A stretch of DNA of 64,000 nucleotides from an uncultured Verrucomicrobiota bacterium (GCA_903898675.1 CAIUGM010000005.1:1-64000), one strand, 5' to 3'. Shown: positions 50,168-59,957, counted from the stretch's first letter. Notes: generated by a model not told the origin, from the sequence alone. A program made the numbers and translations.

Positions 50168-50431
50168 TTACTTGCGCAGGCTGAGCTTCTGCAGCAGGTC
50201 GTTGTACTTTGGCAGGTCCTCGCTCTTGACGTAATCAAGGAGCTTGCGACGACGGCTGGCCATTTGGAGCAGGCCGCGGCGGCTGTGGAAGTCCTTGCGA
50301 TGCGTGCGCAGGTGCTCGGTCAAGTGATTGATCCGGGCGGTGAGCAGCGCGATCTGGACGTCGCTGGAGCCGGTGTCCTTCTCGTGAGTTTTATACTGGG
50401 CTATGACTTCTGATTTAACGGGTTGTGACAT
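50168..50431 (-). CDS. rpsO: 30S ribosomal protein S15
   Basis: An 87-residue protein, close to the usual 89. The S15 signature [20 protein letters not shown] (about residues 36-55) and the LVGxRRxLLxYL-type helix ([20 protein letters not shown]) are present. S15 binds the 16S rRNA three-way junction early in 30S assembly and often represses its own mRNA. The ATG at 50431 follows a leader of about 150 bases with GNRA-capped hairpins. It lies upstream of pnp, as in many bacteria. Confidence 0.97.
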   Translation of the reverse strand: MSQPVKSEVIAQYKTHEKDTGSSDVQIALLTARINHLTEHLRTHRKDFHSRRGLLQMASRRRKLLDYVKSEDLPKYNDLLQKLSLRK

Positions 50432-50583
50432 GGTTTGGGTTGTTGATGACGCGATCGTTTGGAGGCCTTGCGGCTTCGTATCACCCGCTTTTGAGGGCCG
50501 GCGGTACCGTTATCGTCCGGTTGCCCGGACTGACCGTGGTGGGAGCCTGCGACCAGCAGACCCTCACTAACGCAAGTGGCCAT
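50432..50583 (-). promoter_or_regulatory. Candidate structured leader of rpsO
   Basis: On the minus strand this gap holds GTCCGGGCAACCGGAC (50515-50530), a 6-bp stem with a GCAA tetraloop, and GCCGCAAGGC (50464-50473), a second small hairpin with the same GCAA loop. Two GNRA loops with helices near the start codon are compatible with an S15-binding autoregulatory leader, known in several other phyla with different architectures. No homology to a named riboregulator is claimed. Confidence 0.4.
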
Positions 50584-50683
50584 TAACTAAACCGCAGCCC
50601 CCTCCTGCAAGCGTTTTTTTCCAAGAACGTAGGTGGGACGGGATGTCGCATAAATCACGCCTAAGCCGCAGGAAAAATGCGAA

Positions 50684-50703
50684 CGGGCCAATCTTAAGGC
50701 CCG
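50684..50703 (-). terminator. Weak terminator hairpin after the DUF721 gene
   Basis: CGGGCC / GGCCCG with an 8-base loop AATCTTAA; on the minus strand TTCGCATTTTTCC follows. It lies 33 bases beyond the DUF721 stop. The stem is short, so the call is tentative. Confidence 0.45.
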
Positions 50704-50736
50704 CCAGTTTTGCGGCGTGGTCTCGCTTAAATCAGG

Positions 50737-51117
50737 TCAGCTTGCTCTCAGTGCCAGGCCCTTGATGGCTTCGCAACCCGGCAGCTTCTTGAGTTTGACG
50801 AGAATGGATTCGCGGTGCTGGAAGAGCTCGTTGCGCACCACGGCGTGCGACACGAGGACCACGAGCAGGCCGCGTTCGACGACCACGGGGTGGGAGTAGG
50901 ACGCGTTGGCGACGCCGACCAGCTCCGGCCATTTTTCGCGGATGCTGTGCTCGAGCGAGTCATGGCTGATCCGGTATTTGACGAGCAACTCGTCGATGAG
51001 GGCCGTGAGGTCGGTGGTCTTCCGTTTCTTCGAGCGGCTCTTGTCTTCCGGGACCTCGCGGAAACCCGCGATCAGGTTCTCCACGGCTCGGCTGAAGGCT
51101 TTGGGCTCGTCGGACAT
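50737..51117 (-). CDS. DUF721 (DciA-like) protein
   Basis: A 126-residue protein. The C-terminal domain (about 60-125) has the DUF721 pattern: WPELVGVANASYSHPVVVERGLLVVLVSHAVVRNELFQHRESILVKLKK. DUF721 includes DciA, which loads the replicative helicase DnaB in bacteria lacking DnaC. The N-terminus is charged and probably flexible (DKSRSKKRKTTD). Whether it acts as DciA here is inference from family; no replication gene is adjacent. It is downstream of the MsbA-like gene by 69 bases on the same strand. Confidence 0.8.
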   Translation of the reverse strand: MSDEPKAFSRAVENLIAGFREVPEDKSRSKKRKTTDLTALIDELLVKYRISHDSLEHSIREKWPELVGVANASYSHPVVVERGLLVVLVSHAVVRNELFQHRESILVKLKKLPGCEAIKGLALRAS

Positions 51118-51186
51118 TACAAGAGGAATGGGGAAGTCAGGAACGACGGGAACAGAATATCCCTGATTTCCCGGAATCCATGTCGA

Positions 51187-52929
51187 TCAGGCGGCCCCGG
51201 CCTGCCGGTCGTAGAGCGACTTGTAGAGGGCGTTGCCGGAGTACAGCGAGGCGTGGTCGCCCTGCGCCACGATCCGGCCCTGATCGAAGACCAAAATCAT
51301 CGAGGCATCACGAATCGTGCTGAACCGGTGGGCGATGATCAGGACCGTCTTGCCCTGCACCAGCTTGCGCAGCGCATCCTGCACCGCCGCCTCGCTGTCG
51401 GAATCAAGCGCGCTCGTGGCCTCGTCGAGGATCAGGATCGGGGCGTTGCGCAGGAAGGCCCGCGCGATGGCGATGCGTTGCTTCTGGCCGCCGGACAGGA
51501 GCGAACCGCGCTCGCCCACCATCGTGTCGTAGCCCAGCGGCAGCTTCTCGATGAACTCGTGGGCGTGCGCGTTGCGCGCGGCGGTCAGGATCTCGTCGCG
51601 CGAGGCGACGGCCTTGCCGAGGGCGAGGTTGTGGTAGATGGTGTCGTTGAAGAGCACGGGCTCCTGGGACACCAGGGCGATGTTCCCGCGCAGGTCGGCC
51701 AGGCGCATGGCGCGGACATCGATGCCGTCGATCGTGACCCCGCCGGTGCCGACCTCAAAGAAGCGGGGCACGAGATTCGCGAAGGTGCTTTTGCCCGCGC
51801 CGCTCGGGCCCACCAGGGCGCAGATGGTGCCGGCGGGGATGTCGACGTTCACGCTCTGCAAGGCGGGCGATTCGCCGTACGCAAAGGTCACATCCTTGAA
51901 CGTGATCCGGCCGCGGAAGCGCGTGACCGGGGCGGGTACGGCCGGGTCGGTGATCGTGAGGGGTTCGTTCAGGACGTGCTCCAGGCGTTCCAGCGAGGCG
52001 GTGCCGCGGTTGATCTCGCTGTTGAGGTAACCGATTTTCTTGATCGGCTCGTAGCAAAGGTAGAGCGCCGTGATGATGGCGATGAAGGTCTCCCACTTGA
52101 CCCGGGCGTGATAGGCAAAAACCAGCGTCGCGGCGATGCCGATGGCGGAGAGGATCTCGATGGCCGGCGTCAGGGCCTGCGCATACTTCACGATTTTCAT
52201 CTGCGCGTTGACGAGGCCGCTGGTCGCCCGGCCAAAGCGCTCGATCTCCCGCTGCTCGAGGCCGAAGGCGCGGACTTCCCGGGCGGCGGAGAGGTTTTCC
52301 ATGAAGTGGGAGGAGACGTCGCCCAGCTGGCTTTGCATGTGCTGGGCGCGCTTGACGATCTTCTTGCCGACGTAGTGCACCGGCAGGACGGTCAGCGGCA
52401 CCACGGCCAGGCAGACGAGCACCAGCAGCGCGCCGTCGGTCGTGAAGGCCTGCCAGACAAGGAAACCCAGCGCGCCGAGGAGCGCCATCGGCTGTTTCAC
52501 GCCGTCATTGGCGATCAGGGAGAGGGTGAATTGCAGCTGCGCGGTGTCGGCCAGGCCGCGCGAGACGAGGTCGCCGCTGGCCTTGCGCTGGAGGAAGGAG
52601 AGCGGCAGCCACTGCAGCTTGCGGAAGTAATCCAGCCGGACCGACTCCAGGATGCGCACGCCGGTCAGCTGCACATAGTAACTGTTGAGGTAGCCGCTCA
52701 CGGCCCGCAGCACGAAGAGCATCGGGACGCTGCCGGCGATCAGCAGGACGTACTTCAGCTCCATCGGCGGGGCATCATGGTCGAAAATCGGCGGGAAGAC
52801 GTACTTGACCAGGGTGGGCAGGCCGAGGCCGCTCGTCGCCCCGAACAGCAGGCCGTAGAACACGGCCGCGGACAGCGTGCCCCGGGCGGCCTTGAGGTAG
52901 CGAAAATAGGGTTGGAAGCGGCGGAGCAT
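51187..52929 (-). CDS. msbA: MsbA-type lipid/multidrug ABC exporter
   Basis: A 580-residue half-transporter, the same size as E. coli MsbA. Six membrane helices fill about 1-320, and the ATPase domain follows with Walker A GPSGAGKS, signature LSGGQKQRIAIARAFLRNAP, Walker B ILILDEATSALDSDSE and H-loop IIAHRFSTI. It works as a homodimer; flipping lipid A core across the inner membrane is the common role, but drugs or other lipids are possible. It lies 15 bases downstream of oppC on the same strand, so it may share that transcript. Confidence 0.88.
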   Translation of the reverse strand: MLRRFQPYFRYLKAARGTLSAAVFYGLLFGATSGLGLPTLVKYVFPPIFDHDAPPMELKYVLLIAGSVPMLFVLRAVSGYLNSYYVQLTGVRILESVRLDYFRKLQWLPLSFLQRKASGDLVSRGLADTAQLQFTLSLIANDGVKQPMALLGALGFLVWQAFTTDGALLVLVCLAVVPLTVLPVHYVGKKIVKRAQHMQSQLGDVSSHFMENLSAAREVRAFGLEQREIERFGRATSGLVNAQMKIVKYAQALTPAIEILSAIGIAATLVFAYHARVKWETFIAIITALYLCYEPIKKIGYLNSEINRGTASLERLEHVLNEPLTITDPAVPAPVTRFRGRITFKDVTFAYGESPALQSVNVDIPAGTICALVGPSGAGKSTFANLVPRFFEVGTGGVTIDGIDVRAMRLADLRGNIALVSQEPVLFNDTIYHNLALGKAVASRDEILTAARNAHAHEFIEKLPLGYDTMVGERGSLLSGGQKQRIAIARAFLRNAPILILDEATSALDSDSEAAVQDALRKLVQGKTVLIIAHRFSTIRDASMILVFDQGRIVAQGDHASLYSGNALYKSLYDRQAGAA

Positions 52930-52944
52930 GGGTAGGTGAAAAAA

Positions 52945-53844
52945 CTAATCCTTGGCCGCGCGGACGTCGAGCGCATCGCGCAGGCCGTCACCCAGGAAGT
53001 TGAGCGAGAAGAGCGTCAGCGAAAAGATCGTGCCGGGGAAGATGAGGAGCCAGGGAAACTCCTCCATCTTCTCGGCGCCGTCCTTGATGAGCGTGCCCCA
53101 CGAACTCATGGGTGGCTGCACGCCGAGGCCGAGGAAGCTGAGGAACGCCTCGAGGAGCATCACCGCCGGGATGGTGAGGGTGGTGTAGACGATGATCGGC
53201 CCGAGGACGTTGGGGATCATGTGCCGGAAGATGATCCGCGTGTTGCTGAGCCCGAGCGAGCGGGCGGCCTCGATGAACTCCATTTTCTTCAGGGCCATGA
53301 TCTGGCCGCGGACAATGCGCGCCATCGTCAGCCACTCGACCGCGCCGATCGCCACGAAGAGCAAAATGATGTTCCGGCCGAAGAATACCATCAACAGGAT
53401 GACAAAGATGGTGAAGGGCAGCGCGTAGATGATGTCGACGAGGCGCATCATGACGGCGTCGGCCTTGCCGCCGACATAGCCGGCCACGGCACCGTAGACG
53501 ACGCCGATGGTCAGCGCGACAAACGTCGCGCACAGGCCGACGCCAAGCGAAATGCGCCCGCCGTAGAGCAACCGAACCAGGAGATCGCGGCCGAGCGTAT
53601 CGGTGCCCAGCCAGTGGCCGGCGCCGGGCGGCGAGGCCCCGAGGTCGAGGTTTTGCTCCTGGTAGGAGACGTGCATGAACCAGGGCCCCGCGATGCACAG
53701 CACGGCCAGGACGATCAGGATCACGCCGCCGGCGACCGCCAGTTTGTTCTTCTGGAGCCGGTGCCAGGCGTCACGCCAGAGCGAGGAGCCGGCCTCGGTT
53801 TCGGCGGGTTGCGCTTGGATTGACTGGACGGCAAGCGAAGACAT
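52945..53844 (-). CDS. oppC: Oligopeptide ABC transporter permease OppC
   Basis: A 299-residue permease. After a short cytoplasmic N-terminus a helix starts at LAVAGGVILIVLAVLCIAGP; the OppC signature HWLGTDTLGRDLLVRLLYGGRISL follows. The EAA loop is EFIEAARSLGLSNTRIIFRHMIPNVLGP, the contact with the ATPase. ATG at 53844; an open extension of 16 codons upstream is repeat DNA (MNLFCVFGV) and was rejected. It is preceded by oppB with a family A repeat of about 110 bases between. No OppD/OppF ATPase genes are in the window. Confidence 0.92.
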   Translation of the reverse strand: MSSLAVQSIQAQPAETEAGSSLWRDAWHRLQKNKLAVAGGVILIVLAVLCIAGPWFMHVSYQEQNLDLGASPPGAGHWLGTDTLGRDLLVRLLYGGRISLGVGLCATFVALTIGVVYGAVAGYVGGKADAVMMRLVDIIYALPFTIFVILLMVFFGRNIILLFVAIGAVEWLTMARIVRGQIMALKKMEFIEAARSLGLSNTRIIFRHMIPNVLGPIIVYTTLTIPAVMLLEAFLSFLGLGVQPPMSSWGTLIKDGAEKMEEFPWLLIFPGTIFSLTLFSLNFLGDGLRDALDVRAAKD

Positions 53845-53856
53845 TTCAGAGGGGCC

Positions 53857-53964
53857 GCCACGAGACACACCAAATACACAAAAAAGATTCAAAGACTGAC
53901 CGGATAGATTTCATTTTGTGTGTTTGGGGTGTTGTCTGATGTCGCTCCGCTCGGTACATGGTGA
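53857..53964. repeat. Dyad intergenic repeat, family A (copy 3)
   Basis: Left arm CCACGAGACACACCAAATAC (from 53858) with ACAAAAAAG; right arm TTTTGTGTGTTTGGGGTGTT and a final GTACATGGTGA. It lies between oppB and oppC, two genes that are usually adjacent, so it has entered a working operon. Confidence 0.8.
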
Positions 53965-53970
53965 CTAAAC

Positions 53971-54888
53971 TCATTCGAACTTCAGCTTCGGGTTCAGCCA
54001 CACTTGGGCGATGTCCGCGGCGAGGTTGAGCACGACGATCAGGCTGGCGTAGAGAATGACCGTGCCGAGCACCAGGGTGTAGTCGCGGTTGAAGGCGCTG
54101 TTCACGAACTCGCGGCCGAGGCCGGGAATCTGGAAGATGGTCTCGATCACAAACGAACCCGTGAGGATGCCGGCGATCGCGGGGCCGAGAAACGAGACGA
54201 CCGGCAGCAGGCCGCCGCGCAACGCATGCTTCAGGACGATGCGCGTCTCGGACGCGCCCTTGGCCCGGGCGGTGCGGATATAATCCTGGTTCAACACCTC
54301 AAGCATGCCGCCGCGGGTCAGCCGCATGACGTAGGCGGCATAGACGAAGCCGAGCGTCAGGACCGGCAGCACGCGGTCCTGCCACGTGTACCAGCCGGAG
54401 GCGTTGACCCAGCCAAGGTGGATGGCGAAGTAGAGCACCAGCAGGGGCCCGAGGACAAAGGTGGGGACGCAGATGCCCAGCATGCCGATGGAGCTGGCGA
54501 GGTAGTCGAGCCAGCTGTTGCGCCGGACCGCGGCGAGGACGCCCAGGGTCAGGCCGACCACGAGGGCCACGACGAGCGAGAGTGCACCCAGTTCAAGCGA
54601 GACGGGCAGCTTGTCGCCGATGATCTCGTTGACGGTGCGGTTGGAATACTTGAACGACGGGCCGAGGTCGCCGTGCGCAATGCTCCTGAGGTAGTTCAGG
54701 TACTGGCGCCAGAGCGGCTGATCGAGGCCGTAGTGGGCCTCGAGGTTCTTCAGGATCTCGGGCGGGATGGCCTTCTCCGCGGTGAAGGGCCCGCCGGGCA
54801 CGAAGCGCACCATGAAGAACGTCGCCGTGATAATCACGAAGAGAACCGGGATGATCTGCAGCAGTCGGCGGACGGTGTAACGAAGCAT
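53971..54888 (-). CDS. oppB: Oligopeptide ABC transporter permease OppB
   Basis: A 305-residue permease. MLRYTVRRLLQIIPVLFVII is the classical OppB/DppB start, and LDQPLWRQYLNYLRSIAHGDLGPS the following periplasmic region. The EAA loop is DYIRTARAKGASETRIVLKHALRGGLLP. Together with OppC it forms the channel for peptides. It is 59 bases downstream of the second OppA gene. ATG at 54888 with the family's exact N-terminus. Confidence 0.93.
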   Translation of the reverse strand: MLRYTVRRLLQIIPVLFVIITATFFMVRFVPGGPFTAEKAIPPEILKNLEAHYGLDQPLWRQYLNYLRSIAHGDLGPSFKYSNRTVNEIIGDKLPVSLELGALSLVVALVVGLTLGVLAAVRRNSWLDYLASSIGMLGICVPTFVLGPLLVLYFAIHLGWVNASGWYTWQDRVLPVLTLGFVYAAYVMRLTRGGMLEVLNQDYIRTARAKGASETRIVLKHALRGGLLPVVSFLGPAIAGILTGSFVIETIFQIPGLGREFVNSAFNRDYTLVLGTVILYASLIVVLNLAADIAQVWLNPKLKFE

Positions 54889-54947
54889 GGCGAAGGGCGG
54901 GGAGAAGAGACAACAGCCGTCCCTTCAAGGCAAGACACGAGCCGCGC

Positions 54948-56576
54948 CTACTTGTTCTCGAGCCACATACCCTGGTAGGGATGGTAATCCAGCAGGTTGG
55001 GGTAACGGCCCTGCACACTAGGTTGGACGAGGTGGCGGGAGGTTTCGAAAAACAAGGGGATGATCGGCAGATCGCTGAGCAAGATGGTCTCGGCGTCACG
55101 GTAGAGCGCGAGCCGTCGGGCGTGGTCGCGTTCGTCGAGTGCGCGGCGCACGAGTTGCTCGTAGGCCGGGTTGGCGAACCCGGTGTTGTTCTGTCCGCCG
55201 TCGGCGAAGTAGACGCTCAGGAAGGCGTGCGGGTCGAGGTAGTCGCCTACCCAGCCGGCGCGGGCGAGCAGGTACTGCCGGTGCACGCGCTCCTCCTGGT
55301 ACACCCGGCCCTCCTTGATCGCCAGGTTGAGGTGCAGCCCGAGGTTTTCCTGCCACATCTGCTGCATGATCTCCGCAATTTCCTGGTGATAATTGTTGCT
55401 GGCGAAAGTTATTTCGACCGCCGGAAATCCCCGGCCTTCGGGGTAGCCCGCTTCCGCCAGCAGGCGGCGCGCCTCGGCCGGATCGAACCGCAGGCGGGCG
55501 TTGCCGTCGTAGGAGTAACCGTCGACTCCGGGCGGCACGTAGGTGAAGGCGGGCTGCAGCCCCAGGCCCGTCTGGCTGGCGACCAGGCGCTCGCGGTCGA
55601 GGGCGAGGGAGAAGGCGCGGCGCACCCGGACATCGTTGAACGGGGGCTTCTCCGTGTTGAAGCCGTAGAAATACGTGTGGAAGAACGGCGCGATCTGCAG
55701 CAACCCCGGCTGGGTGTCGTGATAAGTCTTCAGCTTGCCGGCCGGTACGTACTCCGTGAGATGCAGTTGGCCGGTGCGGAAGGCGCGCTCCTCGGTGTCG
55801 AGGTTGTCGATCAGGTGGAAATGAATCGCCTGCAGCCGCACGCGGGCGGCGTCCCAGTAGCGGGGATTCCTTTGCACGATGATTTCCTGGCCCGGCTTCC
55901 AGTCCGACAGCACGAAGGGACCGTTGCCGACCAGCTCGCCGGGCTTGGTCCAGCCGGAGTAGGGCGCGTCAAAGGCGCCGTGCCGTTCGACCGTGGCGCG
56001 GTGCACCGGCATGAACGCGAATCCGCCCAGCAGGAACAGCAGGTAGGGCGCGGGCTGGCGCAGCTCGATGCGCAGCGTGCGGTCATCGACCGCCCGGATG
56101 CCGACCGTGGCGAAGTCCTTCACCTTCCCCGTGGAGAAATCCTGCGCGCCCCGCACGATGTCGTAGTAGAACGAGTAGGGCGACCCGAGCCCGGGCGAGA
56201 GGATGCGCCGGGCACTGAAGACAAAGTCCTGCGCGGTCACCGGGTCGCCGTTGGACCACTGGCCGCCGGCGCGCAGGTGGAAGGTGTAGCTGAGCCCGTC
56301 GGCGGAGACCTCCCAGCGGTCCGCCGCGCCGGGCACCGGGTGCAGGTCGTGCGGGTCGTAACTGGTGAGCCCCTCGTAGAGGGCGAGCAGCACATTGAAG
56401 TGCTGGTTGGTCTGCATCAGGTGCGGGTCGAGGTCCTGCGGCTCGGCGCCGATGTTCTGGTGCAACACCTGCGCGCGGTTGCCGGCCTCCACGGCGGTTT
56501 CGTGCCGGCCGCAGGCCGTCAGCAGCAGAAAGCAGGCAGTCGTCGAGGTCAGAAGACAGGGCTTCAGGCGCGGCAT
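54948..56576 (-). CDS. oppA: Oligopeptide-binding lipoprotein (OppA), second copy
   Basis: A 542-residue family 5 binding protein. The signal peptide ends in FLLLTACGRHE (lipobox Cys about residue 21). Hallmarks: [42 protein letters not shown] and VGNGPFVLSDWKPGQEIIV. It lies directly before oppB and oppC and is thus the most likely partner of that permease. A terminator after the M28 peptidase gene separates this operon from the upstream cluster. ATG at 56576, since the longer frame adds no signal sequence. Confidence 0.92.
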   Translation of the reverse strand: MPRLKPCLLTSTTACFLLLTACGRHETAVEAGNRAQVLHQNIGAEPQDLDPHLMQTNQHFNVLLALYEGLTSYDPHDLHPVPGAADRWEVSADGLSYTFHLRAGGQWSNGDPVTAQDFVFSARRILSPGLGSPYSFYYDIVRGAQDFSTGKVKDFATVGIRAVDDRTLRIELRQPAPYLLFLLGGFAFMPVHRATVERHGAFDAPYSGWTKPGELVGNGPFVLSDWKPGQEIIVQRNPRYWDAARVRLQAIHFHLIDNLDTEERAFRTGQLHLTEYVPAGKLKTYHDTQPGLLQIAPFFHTYFYGFNTEKPPFNDVRVRRAFSLALDRERLVASQTGLGLQPAFTYVPPGVDGYSYDGNARLRFDPAEARRLLAEAGYPEGRGFPAVEITFASNNYHQEIAEIMQQMWQENLGLHLNLAIKEGRVYQEERVHRQYLLARAGWVGDYLDPHAFLSVYFADGGQNNTGFANPAYEQLVRRALDERDHARRLALYRDAETILLSDLPIIPLFFETSRHLVQPSVQGRYPNLLDYHPYQGMWLENK

Positions 56577-56617
56577 GGGCACCCGCGCAAGGAAGCGCGT
56601 GCCATGCCGGTTAGCAA

Positions 56618-56645
56618 AAGAAAACCCGGGCGTGGCGGCCCGGGT
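56618..56645 (-). terminator. Rho-independent terminator after the M28 peptidase gene
   Basis: ACCCGGGC (56624-56631) and GCCCGGGT (56638-56645) form an 8-bp stem with a 6-base loop. On the minus strand TTTTCTTTTGC follows. It separates the ispDF-oppA-oppA-peptidase transcript from oppA-oppB-oppC. Confidence 0.82.
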
Positions 56646-56668
56646 CGGCTGAATCAATTTCGCGCCGC

Positions 56669-58330
56669 CTACTGCTTCATCATCGCATCGCGCCGGGCCT
56701 TGAACTCGTTGCCCGGTTTCCAGACGGGCCAGGTCTCGCCGTTGGCGACGCGGAGGCCGACCTCCATCAGGAATTCCGTGTCCTGGGCCGCACCCTCGAA
56801 GGTCCAGCCTGGTTTCACCTCGTCGGTTACCTTGTGGTAATCGTTCGCGATATAGTCGTTGATGAGCTTCTCACCGAAGTCGGCCGGCTGGCCGATGAAG
56901 GCCTTGCCGGATTTCGCGTAGTAGGAAGGCACCCCGACCTTGGCGAATTCGAAGTGGTCGCTGCGGTAATAGGACCCGCGCTCCGGATGCGCCTCGGGCT
57001 CCATCTTGCGGCCCTGCTCGGTGGCGACCGCGATGCCGATGTCGTCCAACGTCGAGGCGCCGAAGCCGACCGTGGCCATGTCGCTGGTGCGGCCGAACTG
57101 GTTGGCGCCGTCCATGTTGATGTCCGCGAGGGTCTGGGTGAGCGGATAAAGCGGCTCCTGTGCGTAGTAGCGCGAGCCCAGCAGGCCCTTCTCCTCGGCG
57201 GTCACCGAGAGGAAAAGGATGCTGCGCTTCGGGCGCTGCGCGGCGGGCAGGGCCTGGTAGGCCTGGGCGAGCTCAAGCAGCACGGCGACGCCCGCGGCGT
57301 TGTCGGCGGCGCCGTTGTAGATCTGGTCGCCCTTCAGCCGGTTGTCGCGGCCGAGGTGGTCCCAGTGCGCGGTGTAGATCACATATTCGTTGCGGAGCTT
57401 CGGGTCGGAGCCGGGCAGGAGCGCAATGACATTCTTGGAGGCGACGTTGCGCAGGGTGTTCTCGATCGTGAACGAGGCCTTGGCGCCCAGCACCACGGGC
57501 TGGAACTCGCGGGTCGCGGCGGCGGCCTTGAGCGCGTAGAAATCCTTGCCGGCGGCGGTGAAGAGTTTCTGGGCGGCGTCGACGGTGAGCCAGCCCTCCA
57601 TCGCCACGTGCCCGGCGTTCTTGTCCGGGGTGCTGATCTCAAAATTCTCCCGGCTGCGGCTGCCCACGATCACGGCGAAGGGATAGGCGGCGGGACCGGT
57701 CTCATGTACGATGAGGCAGGCGGCCGCGCCCTTGGCGGCGGCGATCTCGTACTTGTACGTCCAGCGGCCGTAGTAGGTCATGGCCTTGCCGCCGAAAACC
57801 TTCGGGTCGAGCTGGCCCGTCGCCGGGTCGATGACCGGCGGGTCGTTGATCAGCATGACAACGGTTTTGCCGCGGACATCGACGCCCTTGTAATCATCCC
57901 AGCCATACTCGGGTGCGACCACGCCGTAGCCGACGAAGACCACATCGGTGTCCTTGGCCTCGATGTGCGGGGTGACGCGGCTCGAGGGACCGACAAACTC
58001 GTTGATGTTTTCCAGGGCGATCGTCTGCCCGTCGAGTTTGAACGTGAGGCTGGGATCGGAAGTGATGCCGACCAGTGGGACATTTTGGACGTAGGTGCCG
58101 TCGGGGTTGCCGGGCTGGAGGCCGAGTTTCTTGAATTCGCTCACGAGGTAGGCGACGGTCTTTTCCTCGCCGGGTGAGCCGGGCGCGCGGCCCTCGAATT
58201 CATCGGAAGCCAGGATCTTGGTGCGGGCCAGGATGTCCGCCGCGGAAATGGCCGGGTTGACCGGGGTCGCGGCCAGGGCGGACGAGAGCAGCAGGAGAGA
58301 GAGCAACGGAACGAGAGCTTTATTTTTCAT
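56669..58330 (-). CDS. Exported M28-family metallopeptidase with PA domain
   Basis: A 553-residue peptidase. The signal peptide ([18 protein letters not shown]) is followed by an N-terminal domain with a PA insert (about 140-260) and an M28 zinc catalytic domain. The di-zinc ligands and catalytic acid are visible: [26 protein letters not shown] (catalytic Glu then ligand Glu), NMDGANQFG and [10 protein letters not shown]. It should trim amino acids from peptides outside the cytoplasm. The ATG at 58330 overlaps the end of the upstream OppA gene by 11 bases, so the peptidase and peptide-binding proteins are made together. Confidence 0.92.
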   Translation of the reverse strand: MKNKALVPLLSLLLLSSALAATPVNPAISAADILARTKILASDEFEGRAPGSPGEEKTVAYLVSEFKKLGLQPGNPDGTYVQNVPLVGITSDPSLTFKLDGQTIALENINEFVGPSSRVTPHIEAKDTDVVFVGYGVVAPEYGWDDYKGVDVRGKTVVMLINDPPVIDPATGQLDPKVFGGKAMTYYGRWTYKYEIAAAKGAAACLIVHETGPAAYPFAVIVGSRSRENFEISTPDKNAGHVAMEGWLTVDAAQKLFTAAGKDFYALKAAAATREFQPVVLGAKASFTIENTLRNVASKNVIALLPGSDPKLRNEYVIYTAHWDHLGRDNRLKGDQIYNGAADNAAGVAVLLELAQAYQALPAAQRPKRSILFLSVTAEEKGLLGSRYYAQEPLYPLTQTLADINMDGANQFGRTSDMATVGFGASTLDDIGIAVATEQGRKMEPEAHPERGSYYRSDHFEFAKVGVPSYYAKSGKAFIGQPADFGEKLINDYIANDYHKVTDEVKPGWTFEGAAQDTEFLMEVGLRVANGETWPVWKPGNEFKARRDAMMKQ

Positions 58331-59957
58331 CGAGGTGGATATTTTGGTAGAATCTGGTCCAGAGCGCATCCCCCTGCCAACCCTGAACGGACGGGCGGAC
58401 GAGGAAATTCTGGGTGTTGAAATAGAGTGGGATGACTGGCGCGTCAGCCAACAGCACCTTCTCCGCCAGCTGGTAGGCGGCGTTGCGGTCTGCGCCCGCG
58501 TCGAGCCGGCCGGCGGCCGCCACCAGGTGGTCGTAGCCGGCGTTGGCCCAGTGGGGGTAGTTGGCCGGGTGGCCGCTCGTGAAACGTTCGAAGAGGTCCG
58601 CGGGGCTGTCGTAGTCGGGAATCGCCGGCACCAGCCCGAGGGCGTAGTCGCCGGCCGCGAGCGCCGCGAGGTGGATGCGCGCCTCGCGTTGCGCGATCGT
58701 GACCTCGAGGCCGAGTTGCTCGCGCCACATTTGCTGGATGGCCTCGAGGACGGGCGAGTTCACCCACGTGTCCAGCTCAAGCCGGGGAAAACCGGCGCCG
58801 CCGGGGAAACCGGCCTCCGCCAGCAGCCGGCGCGCCTCGGCCAGATCGCCGGCGGGCGGGGCCGGGGCTTGATAACCCCCGAGGCCGGGCGGGATGAAGG
58901 TGAGGGCCGGCCGCTGGCCGCCGAGCAGGACTTTTTCCACCAGTGCGGTGCGGTCGAGCGCCAGCGTGAGGGCGCGCCGGACGCGGGCATCGTTGAGCGG
59001 GACCCGGGTGACGTTGAGCGCCAGGTACCGCGTCTCATGCAGCGGCACCGTGTGCAGCACCGGGGGTTGGGCCGTGCGGTAGGTGGCGAGCTTGGTGAAG
59101 GGCACGTCCATGGTCACGTCCACCTGGCCGGCCCGGAAGGCCCGTTCCTCGCTGTCGCGATTGTCGAACGCCACGAAGCGCACCTGCTGCAGCGGCACTT
59201 GGGCCGCGCCGTGGTAGGCGGGGTTGCGAGTAACGGTGATCTCCTGGTTCGGACGCCAGGCGGCGAGGGTGAAGGGCCCGTTGCCGGCATAATTCCCCGG
59301 CCAGGTCCAGGGCGTGTCGCGCTGGTCGATCCGGCCGTGCTGGCCGATCGTGGCGGGATGCACCGGAATCCACGGCCCGCTCGCCACCAGGGCGGGAAAG
59401 TCAGGCATCGGTTGCTCGAGGGTGAACTCAAGCCGGTGGTCGTCCAGCGCGTGCACGCCCACGCGGGCGAAATCCCGTTCCTGTCCCCGGTAGAAGGCCG
59501 CGGCATTCTTCAGCCTGAAGAACAGCGCGGCCTTGGGCGCCGCCAGCGCCGGCGAGAGGATGCGGTGAACGGAATAGACAAAGTCACCGGCGGTGACGGG
59601 ATCGCCGTTGGACCAGCGGGCCTCCGGGCGCAGCAGGAAGGTGTAAACCAAACCGTCGGGCGAGGCACTCCAGCTCGCGGCGGCGGCGGGCAGCGGGGCA
59701 CCGCCGCCGGGCGCGGGAGCGAGCAGGCCCTCGCTCAGGGCGCGGATGACGAAGAATTCATCCGGCAGCGTGGCCAGCTGCGGGTCGAGCGTGGCGGGTT
59801 CGTTGCGCTGGCTGAGGCGGAGAACCTGGCTGTTGGGCGTGGCGTTATCGCGTTTCGAACACGAAGAAAGGGATGGCCACAAAAAACACGAGAAACACAA
59901 AAAGATCAGACCAATCCGGCCTTTTCGGTGTTTCTGGTGATTTACGCGGCCGTTCAT
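58320..59957 (-). CDS. oppA: Oligopeptide-binding lipoprotein (OppA), third copy, with repeat-derived signal peptide
   Basis: A 545-residue family 5 binding protein; [23 protein letters not shown] and [20 protein letters not shown] mark the family. The ATG at 59957 is 2 bases after the stop of the upstream paralogue. Residues 5-28 ([20 protein letters not shown] in the core) are encoded by a family A dyad repeat at 59874-59943, yet they form a usable n-region and hydrophobic core ending in a lipobox (SLSSCSKRD, Cys33). The three paralogues have ordinary, unrelated signal peptides. Export efficiency needs testing. Its stop overlaps the peptidase start. Confidence 0.9.
   Translation of the reverse strand: MNGRVNHQKHRKGRIGLIFLCFSCFLWPSLSSCSKRDNATPNSQVLRLSQRNEPATLDPQLATLPDEFFVIRALSEGLLAPAPGGGAPLPAAAASWSASPDGLVYTFLLRPEARWSNGDPVTAGDFVYSVHRILSPALAAPKAALFFRLKNAAAFYRGQERDFARVGVHALDDHRLEFTLEQPMPDFPALVASGPWIPVHPATIGQHGRIDQRDTPWTWPGNYAGNGPFTLAAWRPNQEITVTRNPAYHGAAQVPLQQVRFVAFDNRDSEERAFRAGQVDVTMDVPFTKLATYRTAQPPVLHTVPLHETRYLALNVTRVPLNDARVRRALTLALDRTALVEKVLLGGQRPALTFIPPGLGGYQAPAPPAGDLAEARRLLAEAGFPGGAGFPRLELDTWVNSPVLEAIQQMWREQLGLEVTIAQREARIHLAALAAGDYALGLVPAIPDYDSPADLFERFTSGHPANYPHWANAGYDHLVAAAGRLDAGADRNAAYQLAEKVLLADAPVIPLYFNTQNFLVRPSVQGWQGDALWTRFYQNIHLDEK
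59874..59943. repeat. Dyad repeat, family A, overlapping the signal peptide of an OppA gene
   Basis: Left arm GGCCACAAAAAACACGAGAA followed by ACACAAAAAGATC; right arm GGCCTTTTCGGTGTTTCTGG followed by TGATTTAC. The arms are inverted copies with about 10 bases between. Unlike copies 1-3 it lies inside a coding frame. Confidence 0.85.

Noticed and set aside
50401-50583. 60-residue minus-strand frame upstream of rpsO
   Set aside because: It overlaps the rpsO start in another frame, is basic and without a pattern; the region is better explained as a leader.
53845-53892. 16-codon extension of OppC
   Set aside because: It lies in family A repeat DNA and the normal OppC start is the ATG at 53844. 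Unlike the OppA case, nothing functional is gained.
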